The notes beneath the pieces were generated by a model, which saw only the letters and a program-made list of their open reading frames with translations, was not told where the DNA came from and did no database searches. Shown one piece after another: positions 55,764-63,919 of a DNA stretch of 64,000 nucleotides. The translations under genes and the position numbers were made by a program. Within the stretch, counting starts at the first letter, position 1, and every line of letters begins with the position of its first letter. The DNA is from Agrococcus sp. ProA11 (GTDB taxonomy: Bacteria; Actinomycetota; Actinomycetes; Actinomycetales; Microbacteriaceae): contig NZ_CP156989.1 of NCBI RefSeq assembly GCF_039880525.1, forward strand, positions 2,601,900 to 2,665,899. The letters run 5' to 3'.

Positions 55764-55786
55764 CCCTACCGAATGTCCGAAGAGCC
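55764..55786 (-). repeat. ISL3 right terminal inverted repeat
   Basis: Ends ACCGAATGTCCGAAGAGCC, the complement of the left repeat. Confidence 0.85.
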
Positions 55787-55794
55787 CGTCTACC
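55787..55794. repeat. Right 8-bp target duplication
   Basis: CGTCTACC, identical to 50834-50841. Confidence 0.85.
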
Positions 55795-55853
55795 ATTGCG
55801 GCCAGTTGGGCGAGTGCGCCCGACTGTCGCACAGGCAGCGTCAGGAGGCATGC

Positions 55854-56246
55854 ATGGCGAATCCCATCTTCCGGATCGTAGCGCCGCTCGTGGTCGGCGC
55901 ATTGGCGGCGGCGGGCGCGATCGTGGCCAACAGCCTGTCGCGCGATCGTGGCGAGCGGCAGCTCGCCCTCTCCCCCGCACCGCGCCCGCTCGCACTGCAT
56001 GGGTGGTGGTCGTCCGACACGTCGTCGTCGCTCGCCCACGCCCACCCTGCGGTGCTGATCGTGGACGCCGACAGCACGGCGCTCATCGACTCGTGGGATC
56101 GGCGCACGCGCGACCGCGTGCCACACCCGGTGGTGCGCCGCACGCCCGAGTGGCCGCCGAGCGGCACCATCGTGGTCGATGCGGCGACCGGTGACCTGCT
56201 GACGGTCGTCGACGCCCCGGCCGGGCAGGGAATACCCACGACTTAG
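55854..56246 (+). CDS. Small membrane-anchored protein of unknown function
   Basis: The 130-residue protein has one N-terminal hydrophobic helix (APLVVGALAAAGAIVANSL) and a soluble domain with GTIVVDAATGDLLTVVDAP. AGGAGG lies just before the ATG. No family recognised. It lies between the mobile unit and trxB. Confidence 0.65.
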   Translation: MANPIFRIVAPLVVGALAAAGAIVANSLSRDRGERQLALSPAPRPLALHGWWSSDTSSSLAHAHPAVLIVDADSTALIDSWDRRTRDRVPHPVVRRTPEWPPSGTIVVDAATGDLLTVVDAPAGQGIPTT

Positions 56247-56291
56247 ACTCGGTTGACCCAGAAGCATCCCCGCCACGAACCAGGAGGCCTC

Positions 56292-57266
56292 GTGCACGAC
56301 GTCATCATCATCGGCTCCGGACCGGCCGGCTACACCGCTGCCATCTATGCGGCCCGTGCCAACCTGCAGCCGATCGTGCTCGCATCGAGCGTCGAGATGG
56401 GTGGCGATCTGATGACCACCACCGATGTCGAGAACTTCCCCGGCTTCCCGGAGGGCGTGCAGGGCCCGGACCTGATGTTCGCCATGCAGCAGCAGGCCGA
56501 GAAGTTCGGTGCTGACGTGCGCATGCAGGATGCCACCGAGCTCGAGCTCGACGGCGAGGTCAAGCGGGTGCACGTCGGCGACGAGGTGCTCGAGGCGCGC
56601 ACCGTGATCGTCGCGACCGGCTCGGCCTACCGCAAGCTCGGCATCCCCGGCGAGGAGCCGCTCTCCGGCCACGGCGTCTCCTGGTGCGCCACCTGCGACG
56701 GCTTCTTCTTCAAGCAGAAGCAGCTCGTGGTCATCGGCGGCGGCGACTCCGCGATGGAGGAGGCCACCTTCCTCACCAAGTTCGCCGACAAGGTCACGAT
56801 CATCCACCGCTCCGAGCACTTCCGCGCCAGCGAGGTCATGCTGGATCGCGCGCGCAATGACGAGAAGATCGAGTTCCTGACCAACATCGTCGTCGAGCAG
56901 ATCAATGGCACCGAGACCAACGGCACCCAGCAGGTGTCGGGCGTCACGCTGCGAGACTCCATCACCGGCCAGACGTGGGAGATGCCGATCGACGGCGTCT
57001 TCGTCGCCATCGGCTCCGACCCGCGCACGCATCTCGTGCACGGCAAGCTCGATCTCACGAGCGATGGCACCATCGCGGTCGAGGGTCGCTCGTCGCGCAC
57101 ATCCGTGCCCGGCGTCTTCGCCGCCGGCGATGTCGTCGACCCGACCTACCGCCAGGCCATCACCGCCGCGGGCTCCGGCACCGTGGCGGCGCTCGACGCC
57201 CAGCACTACCTGGCCGCGCGCACCGCGCCGGCTCTCGCCACTACCCCTACGGAGGCAGCACTGTGA
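56292..57266 (+). CDS. trxB: Thioredoxin reductase
   Basis: The 324-residue flavoenzyme has FAD motif GSGPAGYTAAIYAARA, the redox pair CATC in SWCATCDG, NADPH motif VIGGGDSAMEEA and the C-terminal FAD loop GVFAAGDVVDPTYRQAITAAGSG. The GTG at 56292 has AGGAGG upstream. It overlaps trxA. Confidence 0.96.
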   Translation: MHDVIIIGSGPAGYTAAIYAARANLQPIVLASSVEMGGDLMTTTDVENFPGFPEGVQGPDLMFAMQQQAEKFGADVRMQDATELELDGEVKRVHVGDEVLEARTVIVATGSAYRKLGIPGEEPLSGHGVSWCATCDGFFFKQKQLVVIGGGDSAMEEATFLTKFADKVTIIHRSEHFRASEVMLDRARNDEKIEFLTNIVVEQINGTETNGTQQVSGVTLRDSITGQTWEMPIDGVFVAIGSDPRTHLVHGKLDLTSDGTIAVEGRSSRTSVPGVFAAGDVVDPTYRQAITAAGSGTVAALDAQHYLAARTAPALATTPTEAAL

Positions 57267-57574
57267 AGGAAGTCACCACCGCATCGTTCGAGCAGGACGT
57301 GCTGAAGTCAGACAAGCCGGTCGTCGTCGACTTCTGGGCAGCCTGGTGCGGCCCGTGCCGCGCCGTCTCGCCCATCCTCGAGGCGATCAACGACAGCACC
57401 GAGAAGCTCGACGTCGTCAAGGTGAACGTCGACCAGGAGCCAGACCTCGCGATGCGCTACAGCATCACGTCGATCCCGGCGATGAAGGTCTTCCAGAACG
57501 GTGAGGTCGTGCACGAGCTCATCGGCGCTCGCCCGCGCCCGGCGATCGAGCAGGAGCTCGCCGCCTACCTCTGA
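57263..57574 (+). CDS. trxA: Thioredoxin
   Basis: The 103-residue protein has the active site WAAWCGPCRAV (Cys29/Cys32) and cis-Pro in SITSIPAMKVF. It is reduced by the upstream TrxB; the genes overlap by four bases. Confidence 0.97.
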   Translation: MKEVTTASFEQDVLKSDKPVVVDFWAAWCGPCRAVSPILEAINDSTEKLDVVKVNVDQEPDLAMRYSITSIPAMKVFQNGEVVHELIGARPRPAIEQELAAYL

Positions 57575-57586
57575 TCGGCAAGCACA

Positions 57587-57623
57587 CGAAGGGGGCCCGA
57601 GGATTCGTCCTCGGGCCCCTTCG
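57587..57623. terminator. Bidirectional hairpin between trxA and parB
   Basis: CGAAGGGG-CCCGAGGA pairs with TCCTCGGGCCCCTTCG around a short loop, between convergent genes. Confidence 0.85.
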
Positions 57624-57663
57624 TCGTCGCTGTGTGCCTGACCGTGGTCGCTCGGCCTGGTCG

Positions 57664-58794
57664 CTAGCCCTGGTCGCTTGCTCCTGCGCCTTCGAAGCCC
57701 TGCTCCCCGAGCTGCGCGAGGATCCGATTGAGGTCGGCGACGGTGGCGAAGTCGATCGTGAGCTGCCCCTTCGAGCGCCCCAGCGAGACCTTCACCCTGG
57801 TGTCGAGGCGATCCTCGAGGCGCGTCGCAATCTCATCCAGCCCGTGCTGGATCGCGCCCTTCGTGGGCGCGGTGCGCGGGCTGCGCGTCTTCACCAGTCC
57901 GGCAGCCGCCTCCGCCGCACGAACTGAGAGATCCTCATTAACAATCTTGGCGGCCAGCCGCTCCTGTGCCTCCGCGCCGGCGACCGACAGGATCGCGCGC
58001 GCATGTCCGGCCGAGAGCACGCCGCTCGCCACGCGGGTCTGCACGGTCTCGGGAAGCTTGAGGAGTCGGATCGTGTTCGAGATCTGCGGTCGGCTGCGCC
58101 CGATGCGCTGTGACAGCTCGTCCTGCGTGATGGCGAAGTCGTCCATCAGCTGCTGGTAGGCCGACGCCTCTTCCAGCGGATTCAGCTCCGCCCGATGCAG
58201 GTTCTCGAGCAGTGCGTCGCGCAGCATCGCGTCGTCGGGCGTGTCCTTCACGATGGCCGGGATCGTCTCGAGTCCGGCGCGCTGGCTCGCACGCCAGCGC
58301 CGCTCCCCCATGATCAGCTCGTACCGCGTGCCGTCCTCCGCCGCCTCCACGGGACGCACGACGATCGGCTGCAGCACACCGAACTCACGGATGGAGTGCT
58401 CGAGCTCGCTCAGGTCGTCCTCATCGAAGACCATGCGCGGCTGACTGGCATTGGGACGGATCGACGCCGGCGGCACCGCGACGAGCGTCGCGCCCGGCAC
58501 CTCGAGCAGTTCGTGGCCGTCCTCCTCACCGGAGAAGAAGACGTCCACCGGTCGTGTGCCGGCCTTCGCGGGGCGCCGGCGCCGCGACGCCGCGGTGCTG
58601 TCGGTGGTCGTGGTGCCGGACGAGTCAGAGCGACCAGCGCCTTCCCTGACCATGGTGCGAGTCGCGGACGGCGTCGTTGCCGTGTCGCTCGCCGCCTCAG
58701 TGGTTGCCGGCCCGGTGGTTGCCGGACCGGTCGTTGCCGGACCGGTGGGGATGAGCGCACCGATGCCGCGCCCGAGTCCTGCCTTCTTGCTCAT
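57664..58794 (-). CDS. parB: Chromosome-partitioning protein ParB
   Basis: The 376-residue CTPase clamp has an N-terminal tail with three PATTG repeats, the ParB/Srx domain (RPNASQPRMVF; GERRWRASQRAG), helix-turn-helix (LSQRIGRSRPQISNTIRLLKLP) and a C-terminal dimerisation domain. It loads at the parS sites upstream of parA. Confidence 0.95.
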   Translation of the reverse strand: MSKKAGLGRGIGALIPTGPATTGPATTGPATTEAASDTATTPSATRTMVREGAGRSDSSGTTTTDSTAASRRRRPAKAGTRPVDVFFSGEEDGHELLEVPGATLVAVPPASIRPNASQPRMVFDEDDLSELEHSIREFGVLQPIVVRPVEAAEDGTRYELIMGERRWRASQRAGLETIPAIVKDTPDDAMLRDALLENLHRAELNPLEEASAYQQLMDDFAITQDELSQRIGRSRPQISNTIRLLKLPETVQTRVASGVLSAGHARAILSVAGAEAQERLAAKIVNEDLSVRAAEAAAGLVKTRSPRTAPTKGAIQHGLDEIATRLEDRLDTRVKVSLGRSKGQLTIDFATVADLNRILAQLGEQGFEGAGASDQG

Positions 58795-59675
58795 GGTGTT
58801 CCTCTGTGTGCGATCTCAGCGGCGGCCTCACGATAGGAGAGCGCACCGGGTGAGTTGGGGTCGTAGGCGATCACGGTCTGCCCGTAGCCGGGAGCCTCAG
58901 AGACGCGGACCGAGCGCGGGATGACGGCCTCGAGCGTCTGCTCCGGGAAGTGCGCACGCACCTCGTCGACCACCTGACGGGACAGCAGCGTGCGTCCGTC
59001 GAACATCGTCAGCAGTACTGTGCTCACCTCCAGCTGCGGGTTCAGGTGCGCCTGGATGCGCCCGATCGTGTCGATGAGCTGCGTGACGCCCTCGAGCGCG
59101 TAGTACTCGCACTGGATCGGCAGCAGCACTTCGCTTGCCGCCGTGAACGCATTGATCGTCAGCAGGCCCAGCGACGGGGGGCAATCGATGAAGACGTAGT
59201 GCGGCGCCTCCTCCACCGTCGAGAGGTGTGCGTCGAGCGCCTCGCGCAAGCGGTGCTCGCGGCGCTCCATGCCCGCAAGCTCCAGGTCGGCGCCGGCGAG
59301 GTGGATCGTCGAGGGCACAACCTGCAGCTGCTTGTGCTGGGGGCTGACCGCGATCGCGCTGGCCATGGGCTCACCGTCGATGAGCACGTCGTAGGTGCTC
59401 AGGACGTCGGCGTGATGGTCGATGCCGAGCGCGGTCGACGCATTGCCCTGAGGGTCGAGGTCAAGCACGAGCACCCGTGCTCCCGCCTGCGCGAGCGCCG
59501 CAGCGAGGTTGACGGCGGTCGTCGTCTTGCCAACGCCGCCCTTCTGGTTCACCACCGTGAAGATGCGGGTGTGGCTGGGCAGCGGGAGTTCCTTGGCGGA
59601 CAGAGCCTGTCGACGTCGCGCCATCGCCGCGAGCTCTCGGGCGATCGGGGTCGTGTCGAACTTTCCCGTGGTCAC
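58791..59675 (-). CDS. parA: Chromosome-partitioning ATPase ParA
   Basis: The 294-residue deviant-Walker ATPase has KGGVGKTTTAVNLA, DLDPQGNAST and YVFIDCPPSLGLLT. It overlaps parB by four bases. Confidence 0.96.
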   Translation of the reverse strand: MTTGKFDTTPIARELAAMARRRQALSAKELPLPSHTRIFTVVNQKGGVGKTTTAVNLAAALAQAGARVLVLDLDPQGNASTALGIDHHADVLSTYDVLIDGEPMASAIAVSPQHKQLQVVPSTIHLAGADLELAGMERREHRLREALDAHLSTVEEAPHYVFIDCPPSLGLLTINAFTAASEVLLPIQCEYYALEGVTQLIDTIGRIQAHLNPQLEVSTVLLTMFDGRTLLSRQVVDEVRAHFPEQTLEAVIPRSVRVSEAPGYGQTVIAYDPNSPGALSYREAAAEIAHRGTP

Positions 59676-59693
59676 GCATGCCCTTCCAGTCGA

Positions 59694-59709
59694 TGTTTCA
59701 CGTGGAACA
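59694..59709. promoter_or_regulatory. parS site 1
   Basis: TGTTTCACGTGGAACA, one mismatch from TGTTTCACGTGAAACA, 18 bases before the parA start. Confidence 0.85.
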
Positions 59710-59828
59710 TCGTTGCGTGGGCAACGACCGGCACGTGCGGAGTGTACGACCCCAGTCTGGCCCGCAGGGAGCCAAACTCCAAGTCGAAACCGACGCGAGG
59801 CAAGGCTGACGTGGTCTCAACAACCGCG

Positions 59829-59850
59829 TTGTCCACAGGGCTGTGTATAA
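59829..59850. promoter_or_regulatory. DnaA-box-like pair
   Basis: TTGTCCACA at 59829-59837 and TGTGTATAA (complement TTATACACA) at 59842-59850, in opposite orientation. Confidence 0.6.
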
Positions 59851-59994
59851 CTTTGACCGCCGACATGCAACCTCGACTGCAGGGTGAGTGTCGCGCGCGC
59901 CGACCGAAAACCTAGGCGTCGACTGGCGAGTCGTGCCCTTCTGTCCACGCAATCGTGCGCGAGAGCACGATTGCTGGCTCGGAGTTCTCCACAG

Positions 59995-60003
59995 TTATCC
60001 ACA
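59995..60003 (+). promoter_or_regulatory. Consensus DnaA box
   Basis: TTATCCACA, exact consensus, about 3.9 kb from dnaA. Confidence 0.65.
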
Positions 60004-60182
60004 GGAGGCCTGCGCGCGCATAGCGATGCCATCTCAACTGAGGATCCTTCTTCAACGCGCTGTGTGGCCATGCCTCGTGCGCCACCGTCTACCCACTGTC
60101 ATTTCGGAAGCGCACCTGTTGCAGTCTCCTGCAGCGAACGATGATGCTCCCGCAGTTCACCAGACGCGCAGCGGGCGCGGAA

Positions 60183-60198
60183 TGTTCCACGTGAAACC
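60183..60198. promoter_or_regulatory. parS site 2
   Basis: TGTTCCACGTGAAACC, two mismatches from consensus. Confidence 0.75.
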
Positions 60199-60346
60199 AC
60201 GATCGCCGGCGGACGAAGTGCGGCCGTCATCCGCCGCGTCGGAGTGGACACCGCCCAAGGATGACGGATCGCGGGCGGACGGCATCCCATCGGCACCCGC
60301 GGCGAGAGCCCGGCGCTAGCCCATCCAGCTTCGCCAGTCACAGGAG

Positions 60347-60362
60347 CGTTTCACGTGAAACA
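60347..60362. promoter_or_regulatory. parS site 3
   Basis: CGTTTCACGTGAAACA, one mismatch. Confidence 0.85.
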
Positions 60363-60445
60363 TCGCATCCGGCCGAGTTTGCAGTCAAGCGTCGATCGCA
60401 CATGAGTCGGTAGCCGAACTTGACTCGCAGCCGGTTGCTCTGCCG

Positions 60446-60461
60446 TGTTTCACGTGAAACA
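60446..60461. promoter_or_regulatory. parS site 4
   Basis: TGTTTCACGTGAAACA, exact consensus. Confidence 0.92.
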
Positions 60462-60613
60462 TCGGCCCCGGCATCGGTGGTACGCCCGGCTAAGCCGGAG
60501 CCCGAAGATGACCCAGCATGCGTCAGCCCCACCCGCGGCGTGTGCTCAGCGCGGGGCGTGGGAACCCCGGCTTCCCGAGCATGAGTCCGAGCGTCCACCA
60601 GTGGTGCGCCGAT

Positions 60614-60629
60614 CGTTTCACGTGAAATG
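60614..60629. promoter_or_regulatory. parS site 5 (divergent)
   Basis: CGTTTCACGTGAAATG, three mismatches; the central CACGTG is intact. Confidence 0.6.
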
Positions 60630-60664
60630 CAAGAGGCGGCTCCACACAACGCGGAGCCGCCTTG
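60630..60664 (-). terminator. Terminator after rsmG
   Basis: CAAGAGGCGGCTCC pairs with GGAGCCGCCTTG across a 9-nt loop, 24 bases beyond the rsmG stop. Confidence 0.8.
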
Positions 60665-60687
60665 CGACGGGGGTCTGGCGGGCTGGC

Positions 60688-61338
60688 TCAGGGATCGACC
60701 GTCGCCCGAACGACCCGAGTGGTCTCCAGGCCGAACGCCGCACCGAGCTCGAGCACCTCCACATCCTCGAGGCGGTGGCGACGGATGACCTTCTGCGCGG
60801 CCGTGATCTCCTGGGCAGCGCGCTCGCCCTTGAGCAGCGCGAGCTGGCCACCGCTGCGCACCAGGGGAGCGGTGAGTGGGATGAGCGTCCGGAGCGCCGA
60901 CACGGCACGCGCCGTCACCTGATCCAGGGGAAGGAGGTCGCCGGACCCCGCGAGATCTTCGGCCCGGGCGCGCAAGACGCGTACGTTGTCGAGACCCATG
61001 CGATCGACCTCGGACTGCAGCCAGTCAGTCCGCCGCTCCATCGGCTCGATGAGGGTCACGTCGATGTCAGGGCGAGCGATGGCGAGCACCAGACCCGGCA
61101 GGCCCGCGCCGGAGCCGACATCACCCACTCGGCCACACAGCAGCGGCGCAAGTAGAGCAGAATTGAGGATATGTCGTGACCAGAGCTGGGGCAGCTCGCG
61201 GGGGCCGATGAGCCCGAGTGTCTCTCCATGCCTGGCAAGCGAGTCGGCGTAGGAGCGAGCGAACTCGATGCGGTCGCCGAAGATCGCGGCGGCAGCAGCC
61301 GGCTCGTCCTCGAGAAGCGGGGGAGTGGCGTCGCTCAT
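60688..61338 (-). CDS. rsmG: 16S rRNA (guanine527-N7)-methyltransferase
   Basis: The 216-residue SAM-dependent enzyme has GDVGSGAGLPGLVLAIARPD and VTARAVSALRTLIPL. It methylates G527 of 16S rRNA. The start is the ATG at 61338, four bases after the khpB stop; longer in-frame starts overlap khpB. Confidence 0.94.
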   Translation of the reverse strand: MSDATPPLLEDEPAAAAAIFGDRIEFARSYADSLARHGETLGLIGPRELPQLWSRHILNSALLAPLLCGRVGDVGSGAGLPGLVLAIARPDIDVTLIEPMERRTDWLQSEVDRMGLDNVRVLRARAEDLAGSGDLLPLDQVTARAVSALRTLIPLTAPLVRSGGQLALLKGERAAQEITAAQKVIRRHRLEDVEVLELGAAFGLETTRVVRATVDP

Positions 61339-61342
61339 CGCC

Positions 61343-61858
61343 CTACGCGGGCAGGACGACGATGTGGCGATCCTGCGCCTCGCCCTCGGACTCGCTGGAG
61401 AGACCGCGCTCACGAATCAGATCGTGCACCAGCTTGCGCTCGTACGACGACATCGGCTCGAGCGGCACGCGGTCGGCACCGCCGGCGATGGACGCCGCCG
61501 CACGATCGACCAGCGTCTGCAGCTCTTCAGCGCGCGCGTCGCGGGAGCCGGCGACATCCAGCACCAGTCGCGAGAAGTCACCGGTCTGCTGCTGCACCGC
61601 GAGACGCGTGAGCTCCTGGAGCGCGGCCACGGCATCCGGCTTCGCGAGCCCGGCCAGGTCGTCACCGGATTCACCGACGACGATGGTGGTGCGGGTGTCG
61701 GTCTGCTCGATCTCGATGTCGCCGTCGAGGTCGGCGATGTCCAGCAGACCCTCGATGTAGTCGGCGGCGATCTCGCCCTCGTCAGCGGGGCCGGCCTCGT
61801 TCTGCCTGGCCTCGTCCTGGTCGGTCGCGTCCTGCACCGTGGTGTCCTGCTCCGTCAT
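61343..61858 (-). CDS. khpB: KhpB/Jag RNA-binding protein (KH-R3H)
   Basis: The 171-residue protein has an acidic N-terminus, a KH domain (EIEQTDTRTTIVVGESGDDLAGLAKPDAVAALQELTRLA) and an R3H domain (MSSYERKLVHDLIRERGL). It usually pairs with KhpA in RNA regulation. It lies two bases after yidC. Confidence 0.93.
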   Translation of the reverse strand: MTEQDTTVQDATDQDEARQNEAGPADEGEIAADYIEGLLDIADLDGDIEIEQTDTRTTIVVGESGDDLAGLAKPDAVAALQELTRLAVQQQTGDFSRLVLDVAGSRDARAEELQTLVDRAAASIAGGADRVPLEPMSSYERKLVHDLIRERGLSSESEGEAQDRHIVVLPA

Positions 61859-61860
61859 GC

Positions 61861-62823
61861 TCAGCCCTCTCGCTGCGACTTCGGCTTCTTGCCCCGCGGC
61901 TGCTGCCGCTGCGTCCTGAGGTCGATCTCGGCCTGCGTCTCCGCGCCCTGGTCGTCCTCGACCGGCGGCAGGCCCATGCGCTGACGCTTGCGTGCGAGCC
62001 GCGCCTCACGTGCGAGGGCTGCCTCCGAGCCCGGGGTGGGCAGCTTGCTGATGATGATCAGCTGCTGCACGAGCGTGTAGATGTTCGACACCAGCCAGTA
62101 GAACATCGTGCCGAGCGGGAACAGCCAGGCTGAGACCAGCAGGAACACCGGAATGATGTACAGCAGCACGCGCTGCTGCTTGAACATCGGCGACTCCTTC
62201 ATCGCCGGCGTCTGGTTCTTCGTCATGATCTGCAGCTGCGTGTAGAACTGCGTCACGACCATGATGAGCGTCAGGATGATCGCCGTGACGATCACCGGGA
62301 TGCTGCCTTCCGCGAAGCCGTCCTGCATCGTCATGTGCAGCGGCACCACGCCGAAGAGCTGCGAATCGCTGAACTGCGTCGCCAGCTGCTCGGTCAGCAG
62401 GCCCACACCGGGCTGCTGGCGGTTGGCATCCGTCAGCACCTGCACGAGGCCGATGAAGATCGGCATCTGCACGAGCAGCGGGAGGCAGGAGGCGAACGGG
62501 TTGGTGCCCGCCTTCTTGTAGGCCTCCATGGTCTCGCGCTGCATCGCCTCGCGCGAGAACTGATCCTTCTTGCCCTTGTACTTCTTCTGGATCCGCTGGA
62601 TCTCCGGCTGGATCTCGAGCGACTTGCGAGAAGAGACGATCTGCCGCACGGTCAGCGGGATCATCGCGCTGCGGATCACGAGCACGAGGCCGACGATCGA
62701 CAGCACCCACGTCAGGCCGGAGCCCGGATCTCCGCCGAGCGCTGTGATGAGCGTGTGGAAGCCGACGAGGATTGCCTCGATGACCCACTTGATGGGCCAC
62801 ATCAGCAGGGCGAAGATGTCCAA
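61861..62823 (-). CDS. yidC: Membrane protein insertase YidC
   Basis: The 320-residue Oxa1-type insertase has five or so membrane helices, the conserved LTVRQIVSSRKSLEIQPEIQ loop, YKKAGTNPFASCLPLLVQMPIFIGL and a basic C-terminal tail (KRQRMGLPP...RGKKPKSQREG). The start is a TTG at 62823 with AAGGAG upstream, four bases after the yidD stop. Confidence 0.93.
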   Translation of the reverse strand: MDIFALLMWPIKWVIEAILVGFHTLITALGGDPGSGLTWVLSIVGLVLVIRSAMIPLTVRQIVSSRKSLEIQPEIQRIQKKYKGKKDQFSREAMQRETMEAYKKAGTNPFASCLPLLVQMPIFIGLVQVLTDANRQQPGVGLLTEQLATQFSDSQLFGVVPLHMTMQDGFAEGSIPVIVTAIILTLIMVVTQFYTQLQIMTKNQTPAMKESPMFKQQRVLLYIIPVFLLVSAWLFPLGTMFYWLVSNIYTLVQQLIIISKLPTPGSEAALAREARLARKRQRMGLPPVEDDQGAETQAEIDLRTQRQQPRGKKPKSQREG

Positions 62824-62827
62824 GCTG

Positions 62828-63118
62828 TCACTGCTCCTTGCGGGCGAGCACGAAACCAGCCCGAGTCGTTGCGAACCGCTCACGCGGTTCAGGAATGTCG
62901 TCGATTCCGCCGGCTGCCCACGGATGGCAACGGAGGATTCGCCTGGCGCCGAGCCAGATGCCGCCAACCACTCCGTGCTGCTGGATCGCCTGCATGGCGT
63001 ATCCCGAGCAGCTGGGGTAGTAGCGACACACATCGCCGTACAGCGGTGAGATCACCGCTCGATAGGCGACAAGGATTGCGACGCAGACGTTGCGCGGCAG
63101 GAGCCAGAGACTCTTCAC
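62828..63118 (-). CDS. yidD: Membrane protein insertion efficiency factor YidD
   Basis: The 96-residue protein has YRAVISPLYGDVCRYYPSCSGYAMQAI and LGARRILRCHPWAAGGIDDIP, the family core with three Cys. It overlaps rnpA by four bases. Confidence 0.94.
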   Translation of the reverse strand: MKSLWLLPRNVCVAILVAYRAVISPLYGDVCRYYPSCSGYAMQAIQQHGVVGGIWLGARRILRCHPWAAGGIDDIPEPRERFATTRAGFVLARKEQ

Positions 63119-63438
63119 CGACGCACCAGCAGCGGCGCGATGCCCGCCCTCAGTGTAGCGAGATCCGCGTTGCCGGCGGGCGGCAGTGCACGGATCACGA
63201 TGTCGGCGGCGTCGATGGCGTCGAGCTCGGCCCGCACGACCTCGGAGAGTCGGCGCTTGACCCTATTGCGGATCACCGCGTTGCCGACCCGCTTGGACAC
63301 GATGAACCCGAAGCGGGCGACTGCCGCTTCGGGTTTCGCACGGTGCACGACCGCGAACTCGCAGCCCGCGCGGCGGCCGGTGCGCACGATCCGACGGAAG
63401 TCGTCGCCGCGCACGATCCGGTTCGCCTTCGCGAGCAC
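63115..63438 (-). CDS. rnpA: Ribonuclease P protein component
   Basis: The 107-residue protein has the RNase P signature RFGFIVSKRVGNAVIRNRVKRRL. The start is GTG, ten bases after rpmH. Confidence 0.95.
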   Translation of the reverse strand: MLAKANRIVRGDDFRRIVRTGRRAGCEFAVVHRAKPEAAVARFGFIVSKRVGNAVIRNRVKRRLSEVVRAELDAIDAADIVIRALPPAGNADLATLRAGIAPLLVRR

Positions 63439-63448
63439 CTCGAGCGTT

Positions 63449-63586
63449 CTACGCTGCGAGCTCGGTGCGGCCCTTGCGGCGACGCGAAGCGAGGATCGAG
63501 CGCCCGGCGCGCGTGCGCATGCGGAGTCGGAAGCCGTGCTTCTTGGCGCGGCGGCGGTTGTTCGGCTGGAACGTGCGCTTGCTCAT
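63449..63586 (-). CDS. rpmH: 50S ribosomal protein L34
   Basis: The 45-residue bL34 is [20 protein letters not shown] followed by [25 protein letters not shown]. It is first of the rpmH-rnpA-yidD-yidC-khpB-rsmG unit, divergent from dnaA. Confidence 0.97.
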   Translation of the reverse strand: MSKRTFQPNNRRRAKKHGFRLRMRTRAGRSILASRRRKGRTELAA

Positions 63587-63919
63587 GGTGTTCTCCCGTG
63601 GTTCGGCGCTCGTCGCGCCGCAAGTCATGGTGGCGAGCCGGTGGGCTCGACGGTGTGCCGCACTGCGGGCGCGGCAACCTGACGAGCATACGCGAACCGG
63701 CGCGTCGGGTCAACGACTCCTGGGCGTGATCCGCGCCACGCCGAGCGCGCAGAGCTTGGACTTGCACCCGATGGACTATGCGTGCAGACTCTATGAATCC
63801 GCGCCGCAGCATGCGTGCAGAGCGCAACGCGCAGGACGGACCTCTCATCCACAGCACCTGTGGATAATGGTGTGGACACCACCCGTCAAGAGACGCTTCG
63901 CGGAGAGGAACCGCATCCG
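63587..63919. other. rpmH-dnaA intergenic region, part of origin region
   Basis: The 333-base gap between divergent rpmH and dnaA has no gene. It carries DnaA-box-like sites near dnaA, listed separately. The complete oriC, often between dnaA and dnaN, would lie outside the window. Confidence 0.7.
63845..63879. promoter_or_regulatory. DnaA-box cluster upstream of dnaA
   Basis: TCATCCACA (63845-63853), exact consensus in complement TGTGGATAA (63859-63867) and weaker TGTGGACAC (63871-63879), 40-75 bases before the dnaA start. Confidence 0.7.

Larger units (their letters stand above)
50842..55786. mobile_element. ISL3-bounded 4.9-kb mobile unit with cargo
   Basis: The outer inverted repeats start GGCTCTTCGGACATTCGGT (50842-50860) and its complement ends at 55786; 22 of 23 bases match. 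The 8-bp duplication CGTCTACC flanks both ends. Inside, left to right: ISL3 transposase tail, protease and lipoprotein genes, an IS481 transposase fragment, IS3, and the ISL3 transposase. A plain ISL3 element would be about 1.45 kb, so some 3.5 kb has been added. Confidence 0.85.
59676..60687. other. Intergenic parS / DnaA-box region
   Basis: The ~1-kb gap between parA and rsmG has no gene I can support. It holds five parS-like sites, three DnaA-box-like 9-mers and the rsmG terminator, all listed separately. Confidence 0.7.

Noticed and set aside
50842..55786. Defence island or phage remnant
   Set aside because: No nuclease, methylase, integrase or phage structural gene is present. Contents are IS parts, a protease and a lipoprotein.
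60445..61155. Plus-strand frame across parS sites and rsmG
   Set aside because: It overlaps rsmG antisense and starts inside a parS site.
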